A DNA stretch of 64,000 nt from Alkalilimnicola sp. S0819 (GCF_009295635.1 NZ_WHIW01000005.1:62001-126000), one strand, 5' to 3'. Positions 1 through 7,723 are shown, counted from the stretch's first letter. Notes: a model not told the origin generated them from the sequence alone. Made by a program: numbers and translations.

Positions 1-662
1 AGTGCGTCGGCGGCGGTGCCGGCGCTGGCCAGCAGCTGTTCGAGCACCGGGTCGTTGAGCTCGTCGATGTAGCGGCGCAGCGCATCGCGGGTGTCGCCGG
101 CGCTGCGCTCCAGCAGCTGGAGTACGCTGTCGCGGTGCCGCTGTTTCGGCTGACGAGAAGACCCTTCGTGCGGCGGCTTGGCGGCGGGCTCCTGGCCCCG
201 CGCGGTGGCCGGTCTGGTTTGGGTGAGCCGCCACGGCCCGCGCGACTCGTCCTGCTCGATCTCCCCCTGGGTCTTCAGGCGGTAAAGGGCGTTTGAGACC
301 GGCTTGATGGGCGTATTATCGAGTTGAGCGCGGAGCTGCTGCGTGGTGGCCGGCCCCTCGCCGAGCAGCTTCACGATCCGCCGGCACAGTGCCGTGCGAG
401 TGATGCCAGCGGCGGGCGCCGGTGCTTGCTCGGTGGGCGGCCGATCCGCCTGGGCCGCACGGTACAGCGTGTGTACGCCCAAACGTTCCACCGGTGCCGC
501 CTCGCCAGCGCGCACCAGGGCATGCAGCGCCTGGGAGACCTCGCCCACGTCGAGCGCTTCGCCGCAGAGGCGATAGACGCCGGTGCGATCCAGCGGCGCC
601 TCGCTCTCCTGGAGGATGCGGCGCACCTCGTCCAGCACGGCTTCGTTGAGTTCCGGATTCAT
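1..662 (-). CDS. Prophage protein with winged-helix-like segments, partial
   Basis: An open frame begins with ATG at 662 and continues without a stop to the left edge, giving 220 codons. The start overlaps the stop of the upstream gene as ATGA, which supports it. The N-terminal part (about residues 1-70) and a second segment (about 90-150, containing ALYRLKTQGEIEQD) both resemble small winged-helix DNA-binding folds, followed by a charged linker. I do not recognise the family. By position in the post-MuB part of the early operon it may regulate phage or host genes, which is inference. The C-terminus is missing. Confidence 0.6.
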   Translation of the reverse strand, partial: MNPELNEAVLDEVRRILQESEAPLDRTGVYRLCGEALDVGEVSQALHALVRAGEAAPVERLGVHTLYRAAQADRPPTEQAPAPAAGITRTALCRRIVKLLGEGPATTQQLRAQLDNTPIKPVSNALYRLKTQGEIEQDESRGPWRLTQTRPATARGQEPAAKPPHEGSSRQPKQRHRDSVLQLLERSAGDTRDALRRYIDELNDPVLEQLLASAGTAADA

Positions 663-973
663 GCGCGCCTCCGCTGAAAGTTGCCATTGCCCTTGCGCGG
701 CCAGGTCTGGTGGTGCATCGGTTCGAAGGGCACGCCGTTGCGCTGGGGTAGATGCGCCAACTCCCGCTCGGCCTGCAGCTCCGCCTCGAACTGGCGCTCG
801 ATGCGTTTGAGGTGCTGGGGCATGACCAGCGGCTCGGCGCATTGCTCGATGGCGCGTTCGCACACCGCCGGGTTGGTCAGGTACTGCATCAGGGTGATGC
901 CCAGTCGTCGCAGACCCAGCTCGATGTAGCGGTCGGCGTAATGCTCCAGGTACTCGTCGCTGTAGGTGCTCAT
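659..973 (-). CDS. Small prophage protein of unknown function
   Basis: A 104-residue protein starting MSTYSDEYLE. The frame extends nine codons further upstream, but the ATG at 973 overlaps the stop of the preceding gene as ATGA, the same coupling used elsewhere in this operon, so I chose it. The protein is mostly helical with a charged middle and a basic C-terminus (GNFQRRRA). No catalytic motif, signal peptide or membrane segment is visible and I do not recognise a family. It is translationally coupled to both neighbours in the early operon. Confidence 0.6.
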   Translation of the reverse strand: MSTYSDEYLEHYADRYIELGLRRLGITLMQYLTNPAVCERAIEQCAEPLVMPQHLKRIERQFEAELQAERELAHLPQRNGVPFEPMHHQTWPRKGNGNFQRRRA

Positions 974-1293
974 TGCGCTACCCTCCGGCGTGCCTTCCAC
1001 GCCTCCATCTCTTCGGTGGTCGGAGCCCGGTCCAAGGCCTCAATGTCGTCGACCTCATGGTCGTGATCGTCCTCGTGGGCGCGATCCTCGACCGCCTGGA
1101 CGGCGAGGCGTGCGCCCTCGGTTCGGTTGGCCGCGGCGACGGTGACTGTGCGGCTCCGACGCTCCGCGACGAGGTAGCTGACCTCCACGCGGAACACCTT
1201 TGGCGCGTCGCTTGGCAGCATCACCGGCGTCTCGCCACCGAACAGGTCCGGGTGCAGCGGCCCGGGGATGTAGATTTGTTGCGGTTCCGGCAT
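970..1293 (-). CDS. Small prophage protein of unknown function
   Basis: A 107-residue frame beginning MPEPQQIYIPG and ending in a His/Asp/Glu-rich segment (EDDHDHEVDD) before a basic tail. The acidic-histidine stretch could bind metal, but nothing else supports that. It starts three bases after the upstream HTH gene and its stop overlaps the next start as ATGA, so it belongs to the same early transcript. I recognise no family. Confidence 0.55.
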   Translation of the reverse strand: MPEPQQIYIPGPLHPDLFGGETPVMLPSDAPKVFRVEVSYLVAERRSRTVTVAAANRTEGARLAVQAVEDRAHEDDHDHEVDDIEALDRAPTTEEMEAWKARRRVAQ

Positions 1294-1296
1294 CGT

Positions 1297-1614
1297 TCAT
1301 CCCTCCCGGCGGTTCGGGCAGCTGCGGCATGCGCGGTAGAGGCGCACCCGGGTGGCGTTGGTGGCGGCGAAGGGCCGGGCCTGGTGGTCCAGGCACTCGT
1401 GGCGGGGGATCTCGCCGAGCACGGGGCAGGCGGTCTGGCGTGAGCCCATCAGGGCGCTCTCCACCCGCTCGCGGACAAGATCCACCCGCCCGCGATAGGT
1501 CCCGTTCAAGACCTGGCTGACGACCGCCGGCGAGTAGCCGATGGCAGTACCCACGTTGCGCTGCCCCTTGTCTTCGCAGGCGCGACGCAGGGTCTGGATC
1601 CAGAGCTCACTCAT
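1297..1614 (-). CDS. HTH regulator with a C-terminal four-cysteine segment, prophage
   Basis: A 105-residue protein. Residues about 8-45 (RRACEDKGQRNVGTAIGYSP, then VVSQVLNGTYRG) read as a lambda-repressor/LacI-like helix-turn-helix. The C-terminal half has cysteines in CPVLGEIPRHEC and later CRSC, spaced like a zinc-binding knuckle. Small HTH proteins of this kind sit downstream of the B gene in many Mu-like phages. The start overlaps the end of the preceding gene by eight bases. A role as a phage transcription regulator is inferred; zinc binding is a suggestion from the cysteine spacing only. Confidence 0.65.
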   Translation of the reverse strand: MSELWIQTLRRACEDKGQRNVGTAIGYSPAVVSQVLNGTYRGRVDLVRERVESALMGSRQTACPVLGEIPRHECLDHQARPFAATNATRVRLYRACRSCPNRREG

Positions 1615-2221
1615 GGCCGCCTCCCTGGGTCCAGACGACCTGCTGCAGGTTCGGGTCCCACACCTGGCGCACGCGCTGGATCTGCGGCGGTTGGGGGCCG
1701 GTGTAGCCGCGCGGCACCAGGCGGTAGCGGGCTTCGTTTCGGCCGGCCGAGGGGCGAGTGCAGATCAGATACCCGGCGTGATGCAGGTACCGGCAGTAGT
1801 GCTTGACGTCGGATTCCGCCACCGGGTGGGCCTCGGTGCTGGCCTGGACCGCCAGTTCGCGATAGTTGAACTCACCGATGATCCGCATGGTGCGCCAGAG
1901 CTGCTCGCGGGCCCGCCCCTGGGTGACCTCGGTGCCGTCCTTGCGCACCCGCGGTGCATCCACGCCCACGTCTTGCATCAGCTCCCACCAGGCGGGGCGA
2001 TAGCGCGCATGGCCGGTGTGCTGCTGCTCATCAACTCGGCGCAGATAGCCGGCGTTGGTCAGACCGGTGAGGTAGGTCTTGATGGTCGTTTCCTTGAGCC
2101 GCGTGGCCTCCTCAACGTCCTTGAGGCGGAAACGGCGCAGCCGGCGCACGGCTTCCCAGATGACCTGGCGGCCCTCGGGGCGGCGACTGTCGGCGGTCAG
2201 ATGAACGGGCTTGCGCGGCAT
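1607..2221 (-). CDS. Winged-helix prophage protein
   Basis: A 204-residue protein beginning MPRKPVHLTAD. The frame also offers a GTG two codons upstream, but the ATG at 2221 sits just after the MuB-like stop and looks the better coupled start. Residues about 15-60 (VIWEAVRRLRRFRLKDVEEA, then KTYLTGLTNAGYLRRV) form a typical winged-helix outline. A second similar unit lies near 110-165 (KHYCRYLHHAGYLICTRP). Two tandem winged helices suggest DNA binding. Its place directly after the B gene is common for accessory early proteins in Mu-like phages. Exact function is unknown. Confidence 0.65.
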   Translation of the reverse strand: MPRKPVHLTADSRRPEGRQVIWEAVRRLRRFRLKDVEEATRLKETTIKTYLTGLTNAGYLRRVDEQQHTGHARYRPAWWELMQDVGVDAPRVRKDGTEVTQGRAREQLWRTMRIIGEFNYRELAVQASTEAHPVAESDVKHYCRYLHHAGYLICTRPSAGRNEARYRLVPRGYTGPQPPQIQRVRQVWDPNLQQVVWTQGGGHE

Positions 2222-2223
2222 GC

Positions 2224-2985
2224 TCACACCCTCCGCTTCGGCGCTTCGCCGCTGTAGAGCGGCTGGTCGCCCCAGGTGGCGAGGTCGACCTCGGCAAGCC
2301 CGCCGCCGAGTGCCGCCTGGCGGACGTTCTCGACGTTGACGCAGATCCGCCGCGCGGCCCCGCGGGAGACTTCCTGGATCTTCGCGAGCAGGTCGTCATG
2401 GATGGTGACTTCGCGGCAGTACAGGCGGGCGAGCTGGCGGGTGTCGTCCAGGTCGCAGGGCTGCGCCGGTACCCAGGCGAGCATGCGGTTGTGGAAGCGC
2501 TCCCACTCGCGCAGTTTGGCCGGCAGCAGCTCCTCGCCGATGAGCAGGATGGCGGCGTTGCTGCCTTCGTAGATATCGCGGATGACCTCGACCGCCTTCT
2601 TGCTGACGATGTGGTCCATCTCGTCGACGATCAGGGGGCGGCCGGAGAGCACCAGCTGCTCGCTGATCTGGTCGGCCATCTCGTAGAGGGTCTTGGCCGG
2701 GGCTACGCCCATTTCGGTGAGCACGGCGTTGAGCAGCGCTTTCTTGGTCCAGCTGCTCTTGCACTCCACGTAGTAGGCGCGGTGGCGGTTGGCGCAGTAG
2801 GCGGCCGCCGTGGACTTGCCCCAGCCGCTGGGGCCGTAGAAGGCCACCAGGCCCGGCAGGTGGGCGGGGCGATCCAGTGCGCGTTCCAGCGCGCCGTTGC
2901 ACAGCGCCACGTTCTGCAGGGGTGCGGCGGTGCTGCTGCTCAGATTGACGACGTTATCGGTTTGGGTCATGCTTTTCTCCGTCAT
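2224..2985 (-). CDS. MuB-type AAA+ ATPase (transposition target protein)
   Basis: A 253-residue AAA+ ATPase. A Walker A motif GPSGWGKST lies at residues 51-59 and a Walker B motif PLIVDEMD at 117-124. In Mu the B protein binds target DNA as an ATP-dependent filament, stimulates the A transposase and gives target immunity. The gene follows the transposase with a 46-base gap, the usual A-B order. Two starts are possible (MTEKSM at 2985 or MTQTD at 2970). The length is somewhat below the 312 residues of Mu B and the long basic N-terminus of that protein is absent. This is the short MuB-like form seen in many transposable prophages. Confidence 0.9.
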   Translation of the reverse strand: MTEKSMTQTDNVVNLSSSTAAPLQNVALCNGALERALDRPAHLPGLVAFYGPSGWGKSTAAAYCANRHRAYYVECKSSWTKKALLNAVLTEMGVAPAKTLYEMADQISEQLVLSGRPLIVDEMDHIVSKKAVEVIRDIYEGSNAAILLIGEELLPAKLREWERFHNRMLAWVPAQPCDLDDTRQLARLYCREVTIHDDLLAKIQEVSRGAARRICVNVENVRQAALGGGLAEVDLATWGDQPLYSGEAPKRRV

Positions 2986-3031
2986 TGGTTGATGACTTCG
3001 CGTCCGTGCGGCAACACGGGCGCACCTCCTC

Positions 3032-5275
3032 TCACTTCTCGTTGCTCTTCACGTCCAGATTGAAGTCCTCATAAAGGGCCTTCATGGAGCGGTAATCGGC
3101 GCTCAGCGGGTAGGTTCGGTGGAACTGGGTCTCCTGCGCGTTGAGCGTCTCGCCGGCGGCCACCCGCCGATCGGTGCGCACCCACCGCTCGTAACGCCGG
3201 CGTGGGCTCTCGGCCTCCAGCACCCGGGCAGTGCTCTGCTGCTCCGCCTCGAATTGTTTCTGGAAGGCCTCGCGCTCGGCGTTGGCTTGCGGGTCGGGTT
3301 CCGGCACGGCGGGTGGGCGGTTGGCGCGGGCGGCCTCACCCGCCTGGCGCAGGCCCTCGGTGGTGTAATCCAGGCTCGGCCGGTGCAGCGCCTCGACCTT
3401 GCGGCTCTGCTGGATCTGGTGGTCCATGACCACCTGGGCGATGTTCTTGTCCACCGCCTTGCGGTAGCCCTGGTACTCCTTGGTCTGCTCGCGCAGGAAG
3501 TGCCGCTGGGCGGCCCGAGCCGCGGCGGCACGCTCCTTGCGGGATATCCCGAGCAGCTCGGCGCATTCGGCCACCGCCACGAAGGCGCCGTCGACGTAGA
3601 CGAACAGGCGGCCGATGTCCTGCTCATCGCGCTTGATGACCGCTTCCCGGCCGACATGCTCGAACAGTGCGGGGGCGTCGTAGAGGTGGTTCTCGAAGCG
3701 GATGCCCTTCTTGGTGATGGTGCGCGTGCCGCCGATCTCGGCGAGCAGCATGTCCAGGGCGTGTTCATCGTGGATCCGGCGCACGGGCTGCGCCCAGGCG
3801 GTGGCCACCTCGAAGGGGGTCTTGTCGTCCAGCCCGCTGTGCGGGGTGTGGTGGTAGATCTCGGTCCAGCGGTCCAGCACTTCCTGCAGTTCCGTAGAGC
3901 TCATCTGAACCTCGACCGTCTCGCCGGGCGTCATTACCCGATCGGCGAAACTCTTGCGCGCCTCGATGACCTTGCGCTCGGCAACGTTGTGGCCGATGAA
4001 GCCCGGCAGCAGGTCGAGGATGCCGTGGCTCATCGTTCGGAACATGCGCTCGACGGTGCCCTTCTGCTCGGAAGCGAAGGGCACGCAGAGCTCGTGTACA
4101 ACCTCCAGATCCCGCAGCACCGACTCGTACTGATTGGCCACGTAGTCCTTGCCGTTGTCAGTGCGCACCGCCTCGCACAGGCCCCAGTCCAGTACCGCGC
4201 GGCGGAAGACCTGGCTCACCGCACTGGCCGTGGAGGTCTTGCTCACGAACAGTTTCACGCGGCGGGAGAAGAGGTCTATCAGGCCCACGACGGAATGGCG
4301 CCCGTCGGTGAGCATCCAATCGCCCGGGGTGGAGTCCTGCTCCCAGACCTGGTTGAGCCGCTCGATGCGCTCGAAGTGCGAACCCGGGGCCGCCATGTAG
4401 ACGTTCTTCCATTGGTCCGGGTTTGTGAGCCGGGTCCAGATCTGGGCGTTTTCCTCCTTCCAGGCGCGCATGTAGCGCTCGTAAGCCTTGATGGAAGGGT
4501 TCTCGATCTCGGGGTGTTTGGCCGCGACGTATTGGCGGACCTTCTTCGGCGTGATGTGCGGCTGCTCGATCATCGCGCCGATGACCAGTTTCTTCAGCAC
4601 CTTCGATTCGGCGATCTTGAAACGCCCGGCCTTGGTGCCGTACCCATCGACCAGGCCCCACAAGCCCTTGGCGAGGTAGTCGTAGTGCCACTTGCGCAGG
4701 CTGTCCGCGGTTATGCTTCGCTGGCCACCGTACTTGGGCATCCACTCCCACACCCACTCGGGCAGGTAGAGATCGCCGGCGGCGGCCTGCTCGGCGGTCA
4801 GGCGCGTGGCCTCGCGCAGGTTGGTGTCATACTGGCGGCGGATATCCCACAGCGCGCGCAGCACGGCCTCGCGGGCCTTGGCGCGCTGGCGCTTGGGGCT
4901 TTCCAGAGGCAGCGCGGCGAAGGCCTTCATGCCTTCCTGCTTGGCCGCCCGGCGGGCCGCGTCGTCCGCCTCTTGCGCCGCCTGGCCGGCTTTGGCCAGG
5001 GCCCGGCCCGAAGCCGCTGCAGCGGCGGTCACCTGCTCCTCGCGCGGGTCGGGGAGGCTATCCAGGGTGCGCTGGGCGACGGCAAGGGCGGCGCGTTTGC
5101 TCAGGGCGTTGCGGATGTCCTGGGGGAGTTGTGCTATCGGGTAGAGGCGGCGCTTGCCGCCGCGGCCGGTGGCTTCTTCGTAGGGCCATGCCTCGCGTTT
5201 TGCGCGCCGTTTCGTGCTAGACGGATGCCGGCCGAGGGCATCTGCAATCTCGCGGATGGTGACGGTCTCGCTCAT
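3032..5275 (-). CDS. MuA-type DDE transposase
   Basis: A 747-residue transposase that would cut the phage ends and join them to target DNA. An N-terminal HTH (IREIADALGRHPSS) and Arg/Lys-rich segment precede a coiled-coil-like Ala-rich stretch and winged-helix DNA-binding regions (about 150-290). The catalytic core shows D314 (EQDST), D373 (RTDNGKDY) and E409 (GTVERMF), with 35 residues between the second Asp and the Glu. A Mu-transposase C-terminal beta-barrel segment (RFENHLYDAPAL) and a charged tail follow. All catalytic residues are present and the frame is intact, so the element may still be active. The start overlaps the upstream stop as ATGA. Confidence 0.95.
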   Translation of the reverse strand: MSETVTIREIADALGRHPSSTKRRAKREAWPYEEATGRGGKRRLYPIAQLPQDIRNALSKRAALAVAQRTLDSLPDPREEQVTAAAAASGRALAKAGQAAQEADDAARRAAKQEGMKAFAALPLESPKRQRAKAREAVLRALWDIRRQYDTNLREATRLTAEQAAAGDLYLPEWVWEWMPKYGGQRSITADSLRKWHYDYLAKGLWGLVDGYGTKAGRFKIAESKVLKKLVIGAMIEQPHITPKKVRQYVAAKHPEIENPSIKAYERYMRAWKEENAQIWTRLTNPDQWKNVYMAAPGSHFERIERLNQVWEQDSTPGDWMLTDGRHSVVGLIDLFSRRVKLFVSKTSTASAVSQVFRRAVLDWGLCEAVRTDNGKDYVANQYESVLRDLEVVHELCVPFASEQKGTVERMFRTMSHGILDLLPGFIGHNVAERKVIEARKSFADRVMTPGETVEVQMSSTELQEVLDRWTEIYHHTPHSGLDDKTPFEVATAWAQPVRRIHDEHALDMLLAEIGGTRTITKKGIRFENHLYDAPALFEHVGREAVIKRDEQDIGRLFVYVDGAFVAVAECAELLGISRKERAAAARAAQRHFLREQTKEYQGYRKAVDKNIAQVVMDHQIQQSRKVEALHRPSLDYTTEGLRQAGEAARANRPPAVPEPDPQANAEREAFQKQFEAEQQSTARVLEAESPRRRYERWVRTDRRVAAGETLNAQETQFHRTYPLSADYRSMKALYEDFNLDVKSNEK

Positions 5276-5544
5276 GCCGCCACCCCGAGAAAGCTCAACT
5301 GATACTCCAGCAGGCCGGATACCACAACGCGGCCGAAGGTGACGGTGAAGCTCGGGTATGGGGTGTGGAGGTCCCAGGCGACGTTCACCACCAGCCCGGC
5401 AGCCTGATCCTGGACACGCCCGGCCAGGCCCAGCGGGTAGATCTCTTCAGGCATCAGACGTGCCTGCGTGCCGATCAGGCCCAGCGCTTCCCGCTGGCTG
5501 ATCCGCGAGCCCTGCAGTTCGGGCATCTCATGTTCGTCTTGCAT
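5272..5544 (-). CDS. Small prophage protein upstream of the transposase
   Basis: A 90-residue frame (MQDEHEMPELQGSR...) ending in ATGA overlap with the transposase start, so the two are translationally coupled. A GGGAG ribosome site lies about eight bases before the ATG. The central part is hydrophobic with beta-like periodicity (VVNVAWDLHTPYPSFTVTF). No motif is recognised. Small genes at this place in Mu-like phages are mostly uncharacterised. Confidence 0.6.
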   Translation of the reverse strand: MQDEHEMPELQGSRISQREALGLIGTQARLMPEEIYPLGLAGRVQDQAAGLVVNVAWDLHTPYPSFTVTFGRVVVSGLLEYQLSFLGVAA

Positions 5545-5694
5545 CGTCGGTACTCCCGCATGCGTGCGGGCAGTCCTTCGCCCCCATCCGCGGCGCCTCC
5601 TGCGCCGCGCCCTTCGCGTCGTTATTGGCGGGGACCCCGCCCTCGGCTACCGTGGTAAGCGCCAACAAAACCACTCACCGAAAGGGGGTCCCCA
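5545..5694. promoter_or_regulatory. Palindrome-rich control segment between opposing prophage genes
   Basis: The space between the minus-strand gene at 5544 and the plus-strand frame at 5695 holds three dyads: CCCGCA/TGCGGG around 5560-5575, the perfect palindrome GCGGGGACCCCGC at 5628-5640, and GGGGGTCCCC at 5684-5693, which also contains the ribosome site of the plus-strand frame. The shared GGGG-W-CCCC core suggests one protein binding both, but no such regulator is identified here. Confidence 0.35.
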
Positions 5695-5937
5695 GTGAAA
5701 ACCGAAACCCAATTGGAGCTGTTCCGTATCGCCCGGGATCTGGCTGTTTCTGAACACCGGCATCGCATGGCGCGGTCCGAAACGGCCAAGTCTCTGGCCC
5801 GCTTGGGCGGAGATGAAGCCGACGCCGCGGTGCCACGGGTGCAGGAGCTGTTCGTTACCGCGTACCGCTTCATGACCTCAGAGCTCTCCGCCACGGAAGA
5901 CCCTGACGAGGCCACCACCCTTGACAGCCAGGAGTAG
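5695..5937 (+). CDS. Small plus-strand prophage protein, hypothetical
   Basis: An 80-residue frame opening with GTG, preceded by a strong AAAGGGGG ribosome site. The sequence (MKTETQLELFRIARDLAVSE...) looks like a helical soluble protein with an acidic end. It is opposite in direction to the surrounding early operon and its last 60 bases overlap the 3' end of the minus-strand gene at 5878. No credible minus-strand frame fills 5545-5877, which favours this call. An antisense or moron-type gene with its own promoter is possible. Function unknown. Confidence 0.45.
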   Translation: MKTETQLELFRIARDLAVSEHRHRMARSETAKSLARLGGDEADAAVPRVQELFVTAYRFMTSELSATEDPDEATTLDSQE

Positions 5938-6051
5938 TACCCCTCGATAATCCACCGCCGCTTGCGCCAGTGCGGCGTAGGCGGCGTAATCGTTCATTGC
6001 GCGCTCACGCAGCAGCTTTACGATCTCCGCCGCCAGTTCCTGATCGCTCAT
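5878..6051 (-). CDS. Very small prophage protein
   Basis: A 57-residue frame MSDQELAAEIVKLLRERAMND... with a GAGGA ribosome site eight bases before the ATG at 6051. An alternative in-frame ATG at 6075 overlaps the stop of the preceding gene as TGATG and would add eight residues. The protein has an amphipathic N-terminal helix and a hydrophobic C-terminal stretch (YRGVLLLAVKGGG). Its 3' end overlaps the opposing plus-strand frame. Family and role are unknown; it lies in the ner-to-transposase interval. Confidence 0.5.
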   Translation of the reverse strand: MSDQELAAEIVKLLRERAMNDYAAYAALAQAAVDYRGVLLLAVKGGGLVRVFRGGEL

Positions 6052-6074
6052 GAGTTTTTCCTCGCCCTGATTCA

Positions 6075-6509
6075 TCACTCCAGCTCTCCCATCAGCTTCT
6101 TGAGTTCTCGGATCTTCTTGCCCGCGTCTTCCTTGAGGCGCTCCAACTTCCCAAGCTCGGCATTGAGCGCCTCGCGGCCGATCAGCAGCCGGCCGCCGCG
6201 CTTGTCGGCCATCCAGTTGGAAAAGGCGTGGGTATCGCAGGCGGTCTCCAGCACGGGCGCCTGATAGAAGGGCATGTTGTAGGCGTCGCGGGCCTCGCTT
6301 GCCCACGCGTCGAGCATGTACTTGGAGACCTCGGCGCCGGAGAGTCGCCCCATCCGAGCGGCGATCTCGTAGCGGTCGCCGTCGGCGTTCTTGAGAACCT
6401 GTCCGACCAGGGCGGCAACTTCCGATCGGTAGTCCATGCTCGCCGGCAGCGGTGCGGCCGGTTGGGGCACCTCGAACAGGTCGGCCGTGTAACGATCCCG
6501 GCGTGCCAT
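6075..6509 (-). CDS. Mu-like phage early protein, hypothetical
   Basis: A 144-residue protein: MARRDRYTADLFEVPQP, a region about 25-115 (YRSEVAALVGQVL; RMGRLSGAEVSKYML; FSNWMADKRGGRLL), and a C-terminal coiled-coil helix rich in Lys, Glu and Leu (about 115-144). It starts two bases after the Ner-like gene, so both are on the same transcript. Proteins of this size and layout are common between ner and A in Mu-like phages, but I cannot assign a function. The coiled coil suggests self-association. Confidence 0.65.
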   Translation of the reverse strand: MARRDRYTADLFEVPQPAAPLPASMDYRSEVAALVGQVLKNADGDRYEIAARMGRLSGAEVSKYMLDAWASEARDAYNMPFYQAPVLETACDTHAFSNWMADKRGGRLLIGREALNAELGKLERLKEDAGKKIRELKKLMGELE

Positions 6510-6511
6510 GT

Positions 6512-6865
6512 CTAAGCCGCCCGTCCCTTGCGGACATTGCGGGGTGTGCTGCCAGTGTTATTCTTTGCTTGCTTGGTAACAGGCTTTTTGCGCGAGCCTC
6601 CCGTGCGGTAACAGGGCAGGCCTACCGCATCGTAGCGCTCTGGCCAGAGCTCGGCGGGGGTGAGGCCTACCGCGTCAGCGATGACCTTTTCCATGCGCGG
6701 GTAGCTCTTTAGAAAGGTCGAGTACAGACACTGGCGTTTGACGCCGGCGTCGGCGGCGACCTGTGCCATCGAACGGCCTTGCAGATGGATTTGATATTTG
6801 ACCCACGCCCGTCGCTGGATGGGGTCGGTCAGGAGTTTCCGTGTTTTGGTGTCTAGCTTGCTCAT
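6512..6865 (-). CDS. Ner-like DNA-binding protein
   Basis: A 117-residue protein whose first 80 residues match the Ner/SfsB-type helix-turn-helix pattern (PIQRRAWVKYQIHLQGRS, MAQVAADAGVKRQCL, LTPAELWPERYD). In Mu, Ner turns down early and repressor transcription after infection and so favours the lytic path. The gene is the first of the minus-strand early operon and is divergent from the repressor gene, the expected place. The C-terminal 35 residues form a basic low-complexity tail absent from Mu Ner. The start is the ATG at 6865, a short distance behind a TTGACA promoter. Confidence 0.85.
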   Translation of the reverse strand: MSKLDTKTRKLLTDPIQRRAWVKYQIHLQGRSMAQVAADAGVKRQCLYSTFLKSYPRMEKVIADAVGLTPAELWPERYDAVGLPCYRTGGSRKKPVTKQAKNNTGSTPRNVRKGRAA

Positions 6866-6873
6866 GGCATTAA

Positions 6874-6902
6874 ACGTTACGCCCGATAGTGCGGTGTGTC
6901 AA
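6874..6902 (-). promoter_or_regulatory. Early promoter for the ner-transposase operon
   Basis: Read on the minus strand, a perfect -35 TTGACA (6902-6897) is followed after 17 bases by TAACGT (6879-6874), then the ner ATG at 6865. A 14-base dyad word overlaps the upstream edge of the -35, where a repressor would block polymerase. Confidence 0.55.
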
Positions 6903-6915
6903 CGCCCAAAAGGGC
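6902..6915. promoter_or_regulatory. Candidate operator, copy 1 of ACGCCCAAAAGGGC
   Basis: The 14-mer ACGCCCAAAAGGGC, with GCCC/GGGC dyad arms, abuts the -35 of the early promoter. An identical copy lies at 7116-7129 inside the start of the repressor gene. An exact 14-base repeat within about 200 bases is unlikely by chance. Confidence 0.4.
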
Positions 6916-7005
6916 GCACCGCTTTCGGTGTCCCGCGCAACAAGGCGAATTTTATATTTATGGCATATAAAACATTGACTTACGGAAAGGGGTGCACGGC
7001 GCCAG

Positions 7006-7074
7006 GAAGTGGCTCAAGGTGTGCTGCCGAAGTGGTGCATGGTGCGACGTGGAAGTGGTGCGCCCTATGGAGCG
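7006..7074 (+). repeat. Three direct repeats with 23-base period, candidate operator array
   Basis: GAAGTGG occurs at 7006, 7029 and 7052, exactly 23 bases apart. Copies 1 and 2 share the longer pattern GAAGTGG-NN-CA-N-GGTG, and copies 2 and 3 share GAAGTGGTGC. A degenerate fourth copy starts near 6984. The array lies just before the repressor start at 7067, where phage operators are expected. Confidence 0.55.
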
Positions 7075-7723
7075 TGTAGGTGAGCGACTAAGAGCTGCGC
7101 GGGAGGCGCTTGGATACGCCCAAAAGGGCATAGCCGAGGCTGCTGGAAGCAAGCTGCGCTCCTGGCAAGACTACGAAGCAGGCAAGAAAACGCCCGGTAG
7201 CCAAGTAATTGCCGGGCTCGTGTCTCTTGGCATAAACGCTAATTGGATTTTGAAAGGCACCGGTCCGATGCTCCTGACTGGCGCAGGGATCGAGACCACG
7301 CAGAATCAGTCAGGAAGTGGGTTTGATGCCGAGCTAGATGCCGTCGAGGCTCAGCTCGCAGACTTAGACGTACCAATTGACGCGGCCGGGGCGGACTCAT
7401 CACTGCGTGCTCTACGGGATCGGCTGCACGAGATCGCGACGGCCCCGTCAGCTCAGGACCGCCAGAAGGCCCGCGCCGAGCTGATGTTGAAGATTGCCTT
7501 TGCGGATCAGGCCGCCAGCACGGCCGTCAGCGAGCGGCGCAAAGGTCTGGGTGCCCGCATGCGCCAGGTGGATGCGGACCTTGATGCCGCTATCGAGTCG
7601 GTGGGTGTAGAATTGGATCCTATGATAAGAGAGGGACTCAAGACGGTGATGTACGCTCACGGCCTCACCACTGACGGTGCGGTGGTGTTTCTGGAGTTCC
7701 TGCGGGCGTCGCAAACCAAGTAG
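7067..7723 (+). CDS. Prophage repressor, XRE/CI-like HTH protein
   Basis: A 218-residue protein starting MERVGERLRAARE. Residues about 5-60 form a Cro/CI helix-turn-helix (QKGIAEAAGSKLRSWQDYEAGKKTPGSQ, with the later sequence GLVSLGINANWILKGTGPML typical of phage repressors). The rest is helical and charged, probably for oligomerisation; no LexA-type peptidase Ser/Lys pair is evident. The frame extends 25 codons upstream, but that part is Cys/Trp-rich and crosses the 23-base repeats, so I prefer the ATG at 7067. It is divergent from the Ner-like gene, the layout of a lysogeny switch. Confidence 0.85.
   Translation: MERVGERLRAAREALGYAQKGIAEAAGSKLRSWQDYEAGKKTPGSQVIAGLVSLGINANWILKGTGPMLLTGAGIETTQNQSGSGFDAELDAVEAQLADLDVPIDAAGADSSLRALRDRLHEIATAPSAQDRQKARAELMLKIAFADQAASTAVSERRKGLGARMRQVDADLDAAIESVGVELDPMIREGLKTVMYAHGLTTDGAVVFLEFLRASQTK

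Noticed and set aside
3119-5302. Very long plus-strand open frame opposite the transposase
   Set aside because: It is the reverse shadow of a GC-rich gene with strong codon bias; its composition (many Gly, Val, Leu, His, Ala) lacks any domain, and the minus-strand gene has full transposase motifs.
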